Source: Closterium sp. Naga37s-1
Lineage: Eukaryota; Streptophyta; Zygnematophyceae; Desmidiales; Closteriaceae
DNA length: 64,000 nt
Assembly: GCA_947471745.1 (NCBI GenBank)
Contig: CANJKZ010000263.1
Span: 806,001-870,000, forward strand
Reading direction: 5' to 3'
The notes under the pieces are model-generated. The model was not told the DNA's origin. It saw only the letters and a program-made list of their open reading frames with translations, and made no database searches. Positions 50,325-62,700 of this stretch are shown here, in pieces. A program made the position numbers and the translations under genes. Position 1 is the stretch's first letter. Every line of letters starts with the position of its first letter.

Positions 50325-51490
50325 CCTCATAGGACCCACCAGGTCCATGTGCACCACCTCCAATGGCACCTTCGCTGATCCCTCCACACGTAGAAATGGG
50401 AACCGCGCAAACTTGTTTTGCATGCACTCCTCGCAGCTGCCAACGGAAGCACCATTTCCTTGCAGTTGCAGCCCATGCACGCACTTCTCCTTGTGCATCA
50501 CCTCCAATGTTGAAACAACCACGTGTGCAAGCCGCCGATGCCAAGTCTCCCAATTCCCTTGGCCCGAGGTAGCCGACCCTTTCACCGCCGCGCTTCCTCC
50601 AATCAGCTCCTCTCCTTGCACACCTTGCTGCTCCTCCTCGGTGACACTCTCCTCCATAGATGCCGCCGCTGCCGCCTTGCCTGATTTCCACCAAGGGAGG
50701 ACCGGGATCTGCCTCATCCGCTTGTGGACATCCCCTTTCCGCTGCAGGTCCCAAATCCGCCGCTCATCGTTGTAGGCACGATAGCGCTCCGAGCCAATCG
50801 TCTTGGTGTTCACACCTGCATCTCCCAACCGGCCGGTAGAAATCAGGTTCGTGCACAAGTCCGGCACCCACAGCACGTTCTTCAGCCCCACGAGCTCTCC
50901 ATCTGCTCCCATAAACTTGGCGCATCCCATGCCCATGACTTTGGCCTTGGCGCCCATCGCGGATGTGACCGTAGAGATGGGTGCGGGCTGAATCTCATCG
51001 AGTAAGTCCGCACGAGGAGTCATATGCCAGGAGCTTCCCGAGTCAATCACCCAATGGGTGAGGGGGTGTTGGAGAACCTTAGCAGCCATAGGGAGGTCGG
51101 TTGCGCCTTCGTTCACGAAGAAGAAGAACACGGCCTTCCGCTCCTAAGATTTGTCGCCTTTCTCCTTATCGTTCTCGTCTCCACTAGCTCCCATGACTCC
51201 CCCACTCCTCTTTCCACCATGCTGGTTGCTTGATGAAGGCGGGGTCCAGTCCTTAGGTCGTTGGTAGCACTTCCACCAACGATGTCCGCGCTTCTTGCAG
51301 TAGAAGCACATCTCCCATTGACCCCCGCCGCCATCCTCCTTAGGGTTGTACTTGTTCTTGCCGTGCCACTTCTTCTTGAAGCCACTCTTTCCACCTCCAA
51401 GTCCATAGCCAGCCCCCTCCTCCGAGTGCTACACACTCCGCCACCGCAAGTCCTCCTCAAGGATGCGCGCACGGATGCAACCTAGCAGCA
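50325..51490 (-). mobile_element. Copia fragment J (zinc knuckle, protease, start of integrase)
   Basis: On the minus strand: CCHC knuckle CFYCKKRGHRWWKC (near 51.3 kb), protease VIDSGSSWHMTPR (near 51.05 kb), integrase HRRLAH with CEEC and MDLVGPM up to about 50325. It is a diverged relative of family A (shared VGLKNVLWVP). It ends where the LINE begins. It is broken. Confidence 0.85.
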
Positions 51491-51954
51491 AGGATGCAAC
51501 CTTCATCATAAGGTCCTTAAGGTGTCACATACAAAATCCAATATAGTTGGATTTGTCTAGGTGTTGCAACATTTGCAACCCATGCTAGAAACTTCTAGCC
51601 ACCCCAATCCAAAAGTCAAAGTTGCCTTCCTAACCACCCAACCAAAGATCCCTTTTTGTCATGTCCAAGTAATTACCCAAATTTGATATAACCCCAAAAA
51701 GTAATAAGAAATCCAAGTCTCGGAAATCTTGTAACTTGGGCGATCTTGGTCGGAATAAGGCGATCTTGGCATCGTTGGAAAGCTCTGGATTTCTCCTGCA
51801 TGATCAAGCATTTAAACTTGAAGAAAAACACAGAGATGATAATATCCAATAGCCATGCACAATGACATATGCTCATGCAAACAATGCACGCATGAATAAC
51901 ACGAGCACTCGGCAGGACGTTAGGATGACATGCACTCACAATGGCGTGCATCCA
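51491..51954. other. AT-rich spacer without recognised gene
   Basis: It contains a small perfect-arm palindrome AAATCCAATATAGTTGGATTT (about 51535-51555) and CGATCTTGG repeated near 51740-51770. It may be leader or LTR of fragment J or K, but I cannot show it. Confidence 0.35.
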
Positions 51955-52392
51955 ACAAGGAATTTGCTGGCTGGCGCAGCTGTGAAGGGTGGTATCTGAA
52001 GCAGATGGATATCACTAGTGCGTTCCTCAATGGAGTGCTGCTGGAGGATATCTACATGGCGTAGCCCGACGGCTATGAGGATGGGACCAGCCGAGTGTGC
52101 AAGCTCAAGAAGGCTATCTATAGCATTAAGCAAGCGCCCAGGTGCTGGTACAAGAAGCTGGAGGAGGTGCTGCTGGGTGGAGGCTTCAAGACGTCCCACG
52201 CGAATCACAGCTTCACTCTGCTTGGAGAGGGGGAGCAGCTGCTCTTGCTGCTGGTGTATGTCAACGACATACTACTGTTCTCACCTTCCATGGAGCAGAT
52301 TGAGAGGACACAAAACCTGCTGATGGACAACATCAAGTGCAAGATGTTGAGGGAGTTCCACTACTACTTGGGGCTGCAGATTGAGAGGGATA
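51955..52392 (+). mobile_element. Copia K, RT part (left piece)
   Basis: It encodes LKQMDITSAFLNGVL, KLKKAIYSIKQAPRCWYKKLEE and VYVNDILLFSPS, a copia RT about 60% like family A. It stops at the insertion of copia D and resumes at 58673. It is broken. Confidence 0.88.
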
Positions 52393-53211
52393 TGTTATAG
52401 TCACAATAGGCTTGAATGTGCCTAAAACGAAAGATAGAGAGCACAGACGGATTTCTGCACAGCGGCTTCAAACGTTGATAGCGTTCTGCTCACAGCTGCA
52501 AATGACTTGATTCAAATTGGATCTGGAGCGTCTTCACGTCGTCTACAATTAGCAATTTAGATTGCACGATTTGATAAAGAATTGACGACACAGCGTCGGT
52601 TTGAACGAACGGTACTATGGCAGCCACTATGGTCTTAGAACACAAGATAGGAAGAGTTACGAGTTGGAAATGACTCCCAGCTCCTACAAACCCCAAGAGC
52701 CGAGGTACAGTGATGTGGAACAGTGCCACACTGTCCCCAACCACGAAGGGTCTCGAAACTACCCTTCACTAGGGCCTACACCAAGTGAAATGTTACACTA
52801 CACAAAGTAATGTAACTATCTTCAATATCTTGAGGTGTACCCTTTTGGCAAGCTTCGAAATCACTTGAGGCTTGACACCAAGGCTCGGGCTCTTCATCAC
52901 AAACTCATCCTTGAGTTTTTGATGGGTCTGCTGCACACACCTGCGACACGCCGAACGTTCGACACAGGACAAAATAGAAACCGCGCACGACAAAATAGAA
53001 ACCGCGCGCGAGACACAAACGACCGCGTAACACGCGTTTAGCGATAACTCGCTATTGACTCGACACACACACTCGACATCATGACTCAACATTCACACAC
53101 AATTATAAGCATGAAATATATATTATCCCATGCCCTCATACCATTCCATACACACACACATTCACGCACACGGACAACAAGCCGAGTGCAAACCGTAGGG
53201 TTGCACCAACA
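52393..53211 (-). repeat. 3' LTR of copia D
   Basis: 819 bp, paired with 57854-58672 and matching the copia A LTR in reverse orientation. Confidence 0.94.
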
Positions 53212-56200
53212 AACTCCCCCTCGGATTGTTGGCCTTAGGATATGTTGCTCTCTCAGTTCAGAGCCATCCCAGCCAGCTTGCAACACTTCCAATGCTGCTG
53301 CTGCACCAGCCTCTTGGTCATCATGTCAGCCGGCTGCCCCGTGGTCTTCACGTAGCGCAACTCAACTTCACCCGCGGTTACCATGCTCCTCGTCCAATGC
53401 CACTTCATCCTCATGTGCTTCGTGAGTCCATGCAACACAGGGTTCTTAGCAAGAGCAATGGCACCCTGGCTGTCACAGTACAGTGGGGTAGGTCCTTGCT
53501 GCTCCTCCCCCAATTCAGCCAACAAACGCCGCTGCCACACAATCTCCCGTACGGCACGGAAGAGTGCCATGTACTCGGACTCCACCGAGCTCAAAGCTTG
53601 GTCAACCTGCTTCTTGCTCTCCCAAGCAGTTGGGCCTCCACCAACACAGCATATGAAGCCTCCCACACTTGTCATGTCCTCTGGTTCTGATGCATATGAA
53701 GCATCCGAGTAGGCGGTGAGGAACAAACGCCCGGGTTCAACACCATCCGTGCCCTTTTGGCGCCTTTGTGCCGCCGCCGAGTATTGCAGCCCAACGGTCG
53801 GTGTTTGGCCAAGATACTTGGCCACCCTCATTCCAGCTGCTACCTGCTCTTCATTAGGGCATTGCACAACCCTAGCCAGCTGCCCGGTAGCAAACGCGAC
53901 GTCCGGTCGGGTGTTTACCGCCGCATACATGAGGCTGCCCACCAACGAGTGAAATCGGCGCCTCTCCTCTTCACCAACGCTCTCCTCCTCTGGTCCCTTC
54001 ACACACTTGAACCCAGAGGGAAAGGGTGTAGCCACATGGCCTTCACTCTGCCCAAAGTTGGCAGCCAATGCCTCCAGGTACTTTCGTTGATGCACCCGCA
54101 TGCACCGCTTCTCCACATCTCGTTCGATGTGGAGCCCAAGGTAGAAGCTCACGTCACCAAGGGCCTTGCACTTGAACTTGTCTTGAAGCTTCAGCATCAC
54201 CTCCTTCACAAGGTCAGAAGAGGGTGAGAAAATGAGGATGTCATCCACATAAACCACCATGAAACTCCTCTGCTCCCCCTCGCCAAGCATGAACAAGGAG
54301 TGATCGGCCGTTGAGGGAGTGAAGCCGATCCCCTCCAACACTTCGCGCAGCTTCATGTACCATTGCCTAGGGGGCTGCTTCAGCCCATAGAGTGCCTTCT
54401 TCAGCTTCCACACTCTGCCACTACCATCATCAAACCCCTCTGGCTGCGCCATGAAAATCTCCTCCTCAAGGATGCCGTTAAGGAATGCCGTTACGATGTC
54501 CATTTGCTTTACTACCCATCCTTTGATGGCGGCTCCCGCGAATAGGGTTCGCAGCGTCGTCGGCTTCACCACAGGGGCAAACAGCTCCTTGAAGTCCACC
54601 TTCTCCTTCTGCTGGTACCCCTTGGCTACAAGCCTAGACTTGTAGCGCTCGATCTTGCCGTCGACATCCGACTTGATTTTGAAGAGCCACTTGGACGTTA
54701 TCGCCGTACGCCCCTCCGGTAGCTCCACCAATTCAAACGTGTCATTCTCCTCGATGCTCTTCAGCTCACTCTCCATGGCCTTCTTCCACTCCTCAGCATC
54801 ACTACTCTCCAAAGCCTCCTTAAGAGTTGCTGGTTCTCCCGGCATCTCCACCGGAGAGAAGAACGCGAAGGCACACTCCTCGTAGTCACTCTCCTCGTCG
54901 TCTCCGACCATCATTGCCGCTCCGGCCAGGGCTGTCTTGCCCTGCTTTCCCGGCGCATCATAGGTCAGCCTATTAGGGGGTTGAACTCTCCTCTTCCCCC
55001 TTCAGCTCCAAAGGCAGCTCCACATGCTCCAAACCGGAACTCTTCACCTCCCCAAACCGCACGCCTATCTTCGCCTCATTCTCCGCCTTCCAATCCTTGT
55101 ACATGAAGTTCTCCATGAACTTGCAGTCCCTGCTCACCAAGAAATTCTTGGTGAATGGGTCCCGAAGAAGCCATCCCTTGCTGTTTTGAGCCATGCCCAA
55201 GTGCACGGCCCACACCGCCTTGGCACCAAGCTTGTTGTGCCGAAGATGCTTAGGCACGAGCGCCATGCATATGCACCCGAACACCCGAAGCATATCCACC
55301 TTTGGCTTCCTTCCTAGCCACTCCACATAGGGCACCCATTTGTCTGCTCCCAAATGAGTCAAGGCTCTGTTCTTGGCCACACACGCGCTCCGCACCGCAT
55401 CAGGCCAGAAATAGTCGGGTAGCCCGGCTTCAATGAGCAACCCGCGTGCCGCCTCCGTGATTGTGCGGTTCGCTCGCTCGGCGATGCCGTTCATTGCAGG
55501 GGAGTATGGCATGGTGAGGGAGTGCCGAATACCATTCTTCTTCAGCCACAACCCAAACTCCTTGCTCAGGAACTCTCCCCCTCGATCGGTGCGGATTGAC
55601 TTGACTAGACGGTCTTGTTGCCGCTCCACCATCGGGAACCAATCCATCTTCAACGTTTCAGCCACGTCGCTCTTCTTGGCCAGAACGTACACCCAAGTCA
55701 TGCGGGTGTAGACGTCGACAATTGTGAGAAAATACTCAGCTCCAGCAGCTCCAAGCTTCAGGGGGCCCACCACGTCCATCACCACCTCATCAAGCGGTGC
55801 CTTTGCCGTTGCCTCCGAACTAGGGAACGGAAACCGGGTGAACTTGGCTTGAATGCACGTCGGACAGCCAAGCACCTCATCGGGCTCCCCCTTCACACGT
55901 ATGCCAGCAACCATCTCATTCTTCACTAGCTGCTGCAAGATGGGCAGGGCCACATGCCCCATGCGCCGATGCAAGGTGAGCCAATCACACTCCCCCGTAG
56001 CCGAAGTTGGATTGGAGAATGCCGCGCTCGCAATAGCGCCCCACATACTCTCTCCGTAGTCCTCCTCCGCTGCTGCCTCTGGGTTCTCCTCACCCTTTTG
56101 CTGCTCCTTGGTTGCTGCACCACTCTCCTTAGGTTCACTGAACTTGCTGGTCCCTCCAGGTTTGCTCTTCTTGAGCTCATTCTCCTTAGCACGACCGTTC

Positions 56201-57853
56201 GCGCCATCGTCGCTACCGACCGCTCCATCCTTGGTGCTGATGCTTGCTGCCACTTGCCTCTCCTTAGGCATAGGGACTACTGGGATCTGCCACATCTCGT
56301 TGTAGACATCCCTGTCCTCATGAAGGTCCCAAAGAATTCGATCGCCAAGCCTTGCGGTGTAGGTCTTGGCTCCCTTCGAGTTCGTGTCCATGCCGGCCTT
56401 TGCCAACCGCCGCACGGAAATCAGGTTTGCAGCAAGGCTGGGCACCCAAAGCACGTTCTTGAGGCCCACCATCTTCCCATCAGCACCCTTGAACATGGCC
56501 TTGCCCATGCCTTTCACCTCTGCTCGCTGCCCCAAAGCCGATGTGACATGCTTCACCGGTGACGGCTCGAGTTCGGTGAGCAAGTCCGGGCGAGGTGTCA
56601 TGCTATAGGTAGCGCCACTATCAATCACCCAATAGTCCAGGGGGTGTAGGGTCACCTTCCCCACAGCTGCTGGCTCCTCAAAGCCTTCATCCTTCTCTGG
56701 ACCAGCCGGTACTTGCGTCGACACGAAGTAGAATAGACCCGGGTATCGATCGTCGCTCGGGTCCTTGTCGTTGTCTCCGCTCTTCATGTTTGCAGCTCCA
56801 CCACCGCGACCGCCACGGCCTCCACGGCCTCGTCCTCTCCCTCCTCCTGCTCCTCTACCCTCTTGGCCTTGAGCAGGGGTCCAACCATCAGGGAGTTTGT
56901 AGCAGTCGCGCCACATGTGTCCGCTCTTGTGGCAATAGTGACACTCGCCGTCGAATCGGCCGCGACCGCGTCCGTAGCTCTTGTCGTCGCTGCCGTAACC
57001 GCCACTCCTGCGGCCTCCGCCGAAGTTGCTGCCACCAAACCTTCCTCCCCCTCGTCCTCTGCCTCTTCCTCGACCATATCCACGGCCGATGCTCGCTGCC
57101 CCAGCGCCATCCGCACTCGCCAACTCACGGCGGCGGAAATCCTCTTGAAGGATAGCTCGCTTCACGTCTTCAAGCGAGAGGCGGGGCAAGTCGCGATTAA
57201 GGTTGATGATGAGCGAGGACCATGACTCTGGGAGTAAGGCCAGCAACTTGGTCTTCTTTTGGAGCTCACTGTAGTTCAAATCAGCTCCCTCAAGCCGCGT
57301 CAACAAGTCGAAGAATTTCTGCACCCCTTCTTCAACCGCTTCGTCTTCTTCAATTCGTAGTGCCGCCATTTGCCGTTCCAACACCACCGCTACCGCCGCT
57401 GTTGCAGGAGCATGTACACCCTTGAGAGCAGCCCATGCCTTTGGTTCTTTCTCTGGTTCACGCTGGAATGGCTTGATGTGACGGATCTGACTGCTCCCCA
57501 ACGCTTGCCCAAGTAAGAGATAGCCTTGTGCGCTCTTCCGCACCCACGGGCTCTTCTCCGGGTCGTTCTCGGGGCGCTTCTCCGTTCCTTCCATCACCTC
57601 CAGCAGGTCATAGTGGTCAAAGATGTTCTCCATCTTGAAGGACCATTCAGCAAAGTTGTCACCGTTGAACTTGTCAAGCCCAAACACCCTAGGCTCATCC
57701 CTAGGTGGGCCAAGACTTGGTTGCATGGGCGCCATGGCTGAATCACGGGGTTGGCCTTGAGCTTGAGCTTCTCCACTGCCACCAGCACCTCTGCCACCCC
57801 TTTCCTCAGGTCCAGACATTGTCGAAACTGCTCCAAGGGGCTCTGATACCACT

Positions 57854-58672
57854 TGTTATAGTCACAATAGGCTTGAATGTGCCTAAAACGAAAGATAGAG
57901 AGCACAGACGGATTTCTGCACAGCGGCTTCAAACGTTGATAGCGTTCTGCTCACAGCTGCAAATGACTTGATTCAAATTGGATTTGGAGCGTCTTCACGT
58001 CGTCTACAATTAGCAATTTAGATTGCACGATTTGATAAAGAATTGACGACACAGCGTCGGTTTGAACGAACGGTACTATGGCAGCCACTATGGTCTTAGA
58101 ACACAAGATAGGAAGAGTTAAGAGTTGGGAATGACTCCCAGCTCCTACAAACCCCAAGAGCCGAGGTACAGTGATGTGGAACAGTGCCACACTGTCCCCA
58201 ACCACGAAGGGTCTCGAAACTACCCTTCACTAGGGCCTACACCAAGTGAAATGTTACACTACACAAAGTAATGTAACTATCTTCAATATCTTGAGGTGTA
58301 CCCTTTTGGCAAGCTTCGAAATCACTTGAGGCTTGACACCAAGGCTCGGGCTCTTCATCACAAACTCATCCTTGAGTTCTTGATGGGTCTGCTGCACACA
58401 CCTGCGACACGCCGAACGTTCGACACAGGACAAAATAGAAACCGCGCACGACAAAATAGAAACCGCGCGCGAGACACAAACGACCGCGTAACACGCGTCT
58501 AGCGATAACTCGCTATTGACTCGACACACACACTCGACATCATGACTCAACATTTACACACAATTATAAGCATGAAATATATATTATCCCATGCCCTCAT
58601 ACTATTCCATACACACACACATTCACGCACACGAACAACAAGCCGAGTGGAAACCGTAGGGTTGCACCAACA
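57854..58672 (-). repeat. 5' LTR of copia D
   Basis: 819 bp, next to the minus-strand priming site. Confidence 0.94.
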
Positions 58673-58977
58673 GGATGTTGAGAGGAGGCGGCTGAAGGTG
58701 CATCAGTCACACTACATCTCTGGTGTTCTGGAGCGCTATGGTGTGACTGGGGGTCGCACTGTGATGACACCATTCCCCCCAAGCTTCAAACTGAAGAAGG
58801 CAGTTGAGGGGGTTGATGTGCTTGAGAATGAGTAGGAGAATGAGTACTAGTCACTCATTGGGAGTGTGATGTATGCTGCTGTGCATACGCGACCTGATGC
58901 TTCATTCGGAGTGGGGCAGCTGGCCAGAGTTGTGCAGCGGCCCACTGAAGAGCAGTTGGAGGTGGCAAAGCACTTGG
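58673..58977 (+). mobile_element. Copia K, RT/RNase H part (right piece)
   Basis: It encodes VERRRLKVHQSHYISGVLE and MYAAVHTRPDASFGVGQLAR, continuing the left piece across copia D (IERD | VERRR). It is cut off by the LTR of copia E. It is broken. Confidence 0.85.
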
Positions 58978-59775
58978 TGTTGGTGCAACCCTACGGTTTG
59001 CATTCGGCTTGTTGTCCGTGTGCGTGCATGCGTGTGTGCATGGAATGGTATGAGGGCATGAAATAATATATATTTCATGTTTACAATAGTGTGTGTATGA
59101 TGAAGCATGATTTTGAATGTGTGCGTCGAGTCAATAGCGAGTTATCGCTAGTCGCGTGTCACGTCGTCGTTTGCGTGTCGTGTGCGGTTTTCTATTTTGT
59201 CGTGTGTGGAACGTTCGGCGTGTCGCAGGTGTGCGCAGCAGACTTCCAAGAACTCAAGGAAGAATTTACCTTGAAGAACCAGAGCTTTGGTTTCAAGATT
59301 CAAGTTATTTCGAAGCTCTCTAAAAGGGTAAACTTTAAGATAGTGAGAATAGTTGCATTACTTTGTGTAGTGTAACATTTCTCTTGGTGTAGGCCCTTGT
59401 GGAGGGTAGTTTCGAGACCCTTCGTGGTTGGGGACAGTGTGGCACTGTTCCACATCACTGTACCTCGGCTCTTGGGGTTTGTAGGAGCTGGGAGTCATTC
59501 CCAACTCGTAACTCTTCCTATCTTGTGTTCTAAGACTATAGTGGCTGCCATAGTACAGTTCGTTCAAACTGACGCTGTGTCGTCAATTCTTTATCAAATC
59601 GTGCAATCTAAATTGCTAATTGTAGACGACGTGAAGACGCTCCAGATCCAATTTGAATCAAGTCATTTGCAGCTGTGAGCAGAACGCTATCAACGTTTGA
59701 AGCCGCTGTGCAGAAATCCGTCTGTGCTCTCTATCTTTCGTTTTAGGCACATTCAAGCCTATTGTGACTATAACA
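58978..59775 (+). repeat. 5' LTR of copia E
   Basis: 798 bp, TGTTGGTGCAACC to TATAACA. The left half is diverged from the A and D LTRs; the right half is nearly identical to them. Confidence 0.92.
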
Positions 59776-62700
59776 AGTGGTATCAGAGCCCCTTGGAGCA
59801 GTTTCGACAATGTCTGGACCTGAGGAAAGGGGTGGCAGAGGTGCTGGTGGCAGTGGAGAAGCTCAAGCTCAAGGCCAACCCCGTGATTCAGCCATGGCGC
59901 CCATGCAACCAAGTCTTGGCCCACCTAGGGATGAGCCTAGGGTGTTTGGGCTTGACAAGTTCAACGGTGACAACTTTGCTGAATGGTCCTTCAAGATGGA
60001 GAACATCTTTGACCACTACGACCTGCTGGAGGTGATGGAAGGAACGGAGAAGCGCCCCGAGAACGACCCGGAGAAGAGCCCGTGGGTGCGGAAGAGCGCA
60101 CAAGGCTATCTCTTACTTGGGCAAGCGTTGGGGAGCAGTCAGATCCGTCACATCAAGCCATTCCAGCGTGAACCAGAGAAAGGACCAAAGGCATGGGCTG
60201 CTCTCAAGGGTGTACATGCTCCTGCAACAGCGGCGGTAGCGGTGGTGTTGGAACGGCAAATGGCGGCACTACGAATTGAAGAAGATGAAGCGGTTGAAGA
60301 AGGGGTGCAGAAATTCTTCGACTTGTTGACGCGGCTTGAGGGAGCTGATTTGAACTACAGTGAGCTCCAAAAGAAGACCAAGTTGCTGGCCTTACTCCCA
60401 GAGTCATGGTCCTCGCTCATCATCAACCTTAATCGCGACTTGCCCCGCCTCTCGCTTGAAGACGTGAAGCGAGCTATCCTTCGAGAGGATTTCCGCCGCC
60501 GTGAGTTGGCGAGTGCGGATGGCGCTGGGGCAGCGAGCATCGGCCGTGGATATGGTCGAGGAAGAGGCAGAGGACGAGGGGGAGGAAGGTTTGGTGGCAG
60601 CAACTTCGGCGGAGGCCGCAGGAGTGGCGGTTACGGCAGCGACGACAAGAGCTACGGACGCGGTCGCGGCCGATTCGACGGCGAGTGTCACTATTGCCAC
60701 AAGAGCGGATTCATGTGGCGCGACTGCTACAAACTCCCTGATGGTTGGACCCCTGCTCAAGGCCAAGAGGGTAGAGGAGCAGGAGGAGGGAGAGGACGAG
60801 GCCGTGGAGGCCGTGGCGGTCGCGGTGGCGGAGCTGCAAACATGAAGAGCGGAGACAACGTCAAGGACCCGAGCGACGATCGATACCCGGGTCTATTCTA
60901 CTTCGTGTCGACGCAAGTACCGGCTGGTCCAGAGAAGGATGAAGGCTTTGAGGAGCCAGCAGCTGTGGGGAAGGTGACCCTACACCCCCTGGACTATTGG
61001 GTGATTGATAGTGGCGCTACCTATAGCATGACACCTCGCCCGGACTTGCTCACCGAACTCGAGCCGTCACCGGTGAAGCATGTCACATCGGCTTTGGGGC
61101 AGCGAGCAGAGGTGAAAGGCATGGGCAAGGCCATGTTCAAGGGTGCTGATGGGAAGATGGTGGGCCTCAAGAACGTGCTTTGGGTGCCCAGCCTTGCTGC
61201 AAACCTGATTTCCGTGCGGCGGTTGGCAAAGGCCGGCATGGACACGAACTCGAAGGGAGCCAAGACCTACACCGCAAGGCTTGGCGATCGAATTCTTTGG
61301 GACCTTCATGAGGACAGGGATGTCTACAACGAGATGTGGCAGATCCCAGTGGTCCCTATGCCTAAGGAGAGGCAAGTGGCAGCAAGCATCAGCACCAAGG
61401 ATGGAGCGGTCGGTAGCGACGATGGCGCGAACGGTCGCGCTAAGGAGAATGAGCTCAAGAAGAGCAAACCTGGAGGGACCAGCAAGTTCAGTGAACCTAA
61501 GGAGAGTGGTGCAGCAACCAAGGAGCAGCAAAAGGGTGAGGAGAACCCAGAGGCAGCAGCGGAGGAGGACTACGGAGAGAGTATGTGGGGCGCTATTGCG
61601 AGCGCGGCATTCTCCAATCCAACTTCGGCTACGGGGGAGTGTGATTGGCTCACCTTGCATCGGCGCATGGGGCATGTGGCCCTGCCCATCTTGCAGCAGC
61701 TAGTGAAGAATGAGATGGTTGCTGGCATACGTGTGAAGGGGGAGCCCGATGAGGTGCTTGGCTGCCCGACGTGCATTCAAGCCAAGTTCACCCGGTTTCC
61801 GTTCCCTAGTTCGGAGGCAACGGCAAAGGCACCGCTTGATGAGGTGGTGATGGACGTGGTGGCCCCCCTGAAGCTTGGAGCTGCTGGAGCTGAGTATTTT
61901 CTCACCATTGTCGACGTCTACACCCGCATGACTTGGGTGTACGTGCTGGCCAAGAAGAGCGACGTGGCTGAAACGTTGAAGACGGATTGGTTCCCGATGG
62001 TGGAGCGGCAACAAGACCGTCTAGTCAAGTCAATCCGCACCGATCGAGGGGGAGAGTTCCTGAGCAAGGAGTTTGGGTTGTGGCTGAAGAAGAATGGTAT
62101 TCGGCACTCCCTCACCATGCCATACTCCCCTGCAATGAACGGCATCGCCGAGCGAGCGAACCGCACAATCACGGAGGCGGCACGCGGGTTGCTCATTGAA
62201 GCCGGGCTACCCGACTATTTCTGGCCTGATGCGGTGCGGAGCGCGTGTGTGGCCAAGAACAGAGCCTTGACTCATGTGGGAGCAGACAAATGGGTGCCCT
62301 ATGTGGAGTGGCTAGGAAGGAAGCCAAAGGTGGATATGCTTCGGGTGTTCGGGTGCATGTGCATGGCGCTCGTGCCTAAGCATCTTCGGCACAACAAGCT
62401 TGGTGCCAAGGCGGTGTGGGCCGTGCACTTGGGCATGGCTCAAAACAGCAAGGGATGGCTTCTTTGGGACCCATTCACCAAGAAATTCTTGGTGAGCAAG
62501 GACTGCAAATTCATGGAGAATCTGATGTACAAGGATTGAAAGGCGGAGAATGAGGCGAAGATAGGCGTGCGGTTGGGGGACGTGAAGAGTTCCGGTTTGG
62601 AGCATGTGGAGCTGCCCTTGGAGCTGAGCAGCGGCAGCACCACCACAAGGCAATCTTCCCTTGTGAATGGGGGAGAGGAGGCCAAGGATGCAGAGGAAGA

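Larger units (their letters stand above)
52393..58672 (-). mobile_element. Copia element D (family A), nearly whole
   Basis: LTRs of 819 bp at 52393-53211 and 57854-58672 (TGTTATAG to CCAACA on the plus strand). Flanking 5-mers GGATA and GGATG probably are a once identical target duplication. The minus-strand priming site TGGTATCAGAG lies at about 57840-57851. The gag-pol sequence (57.85-53.25 kb) is almost the same as in copia A, with the zinc knuckle CHYCHKSGHMWRDC, IDSGATYS, the integrase triad and YVDDILIF. The LTRs differ at about 9 of 819 positions by eye (~1%), so it is young but older than A. It has about one break in gag-pol. Confidence 0.94.
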
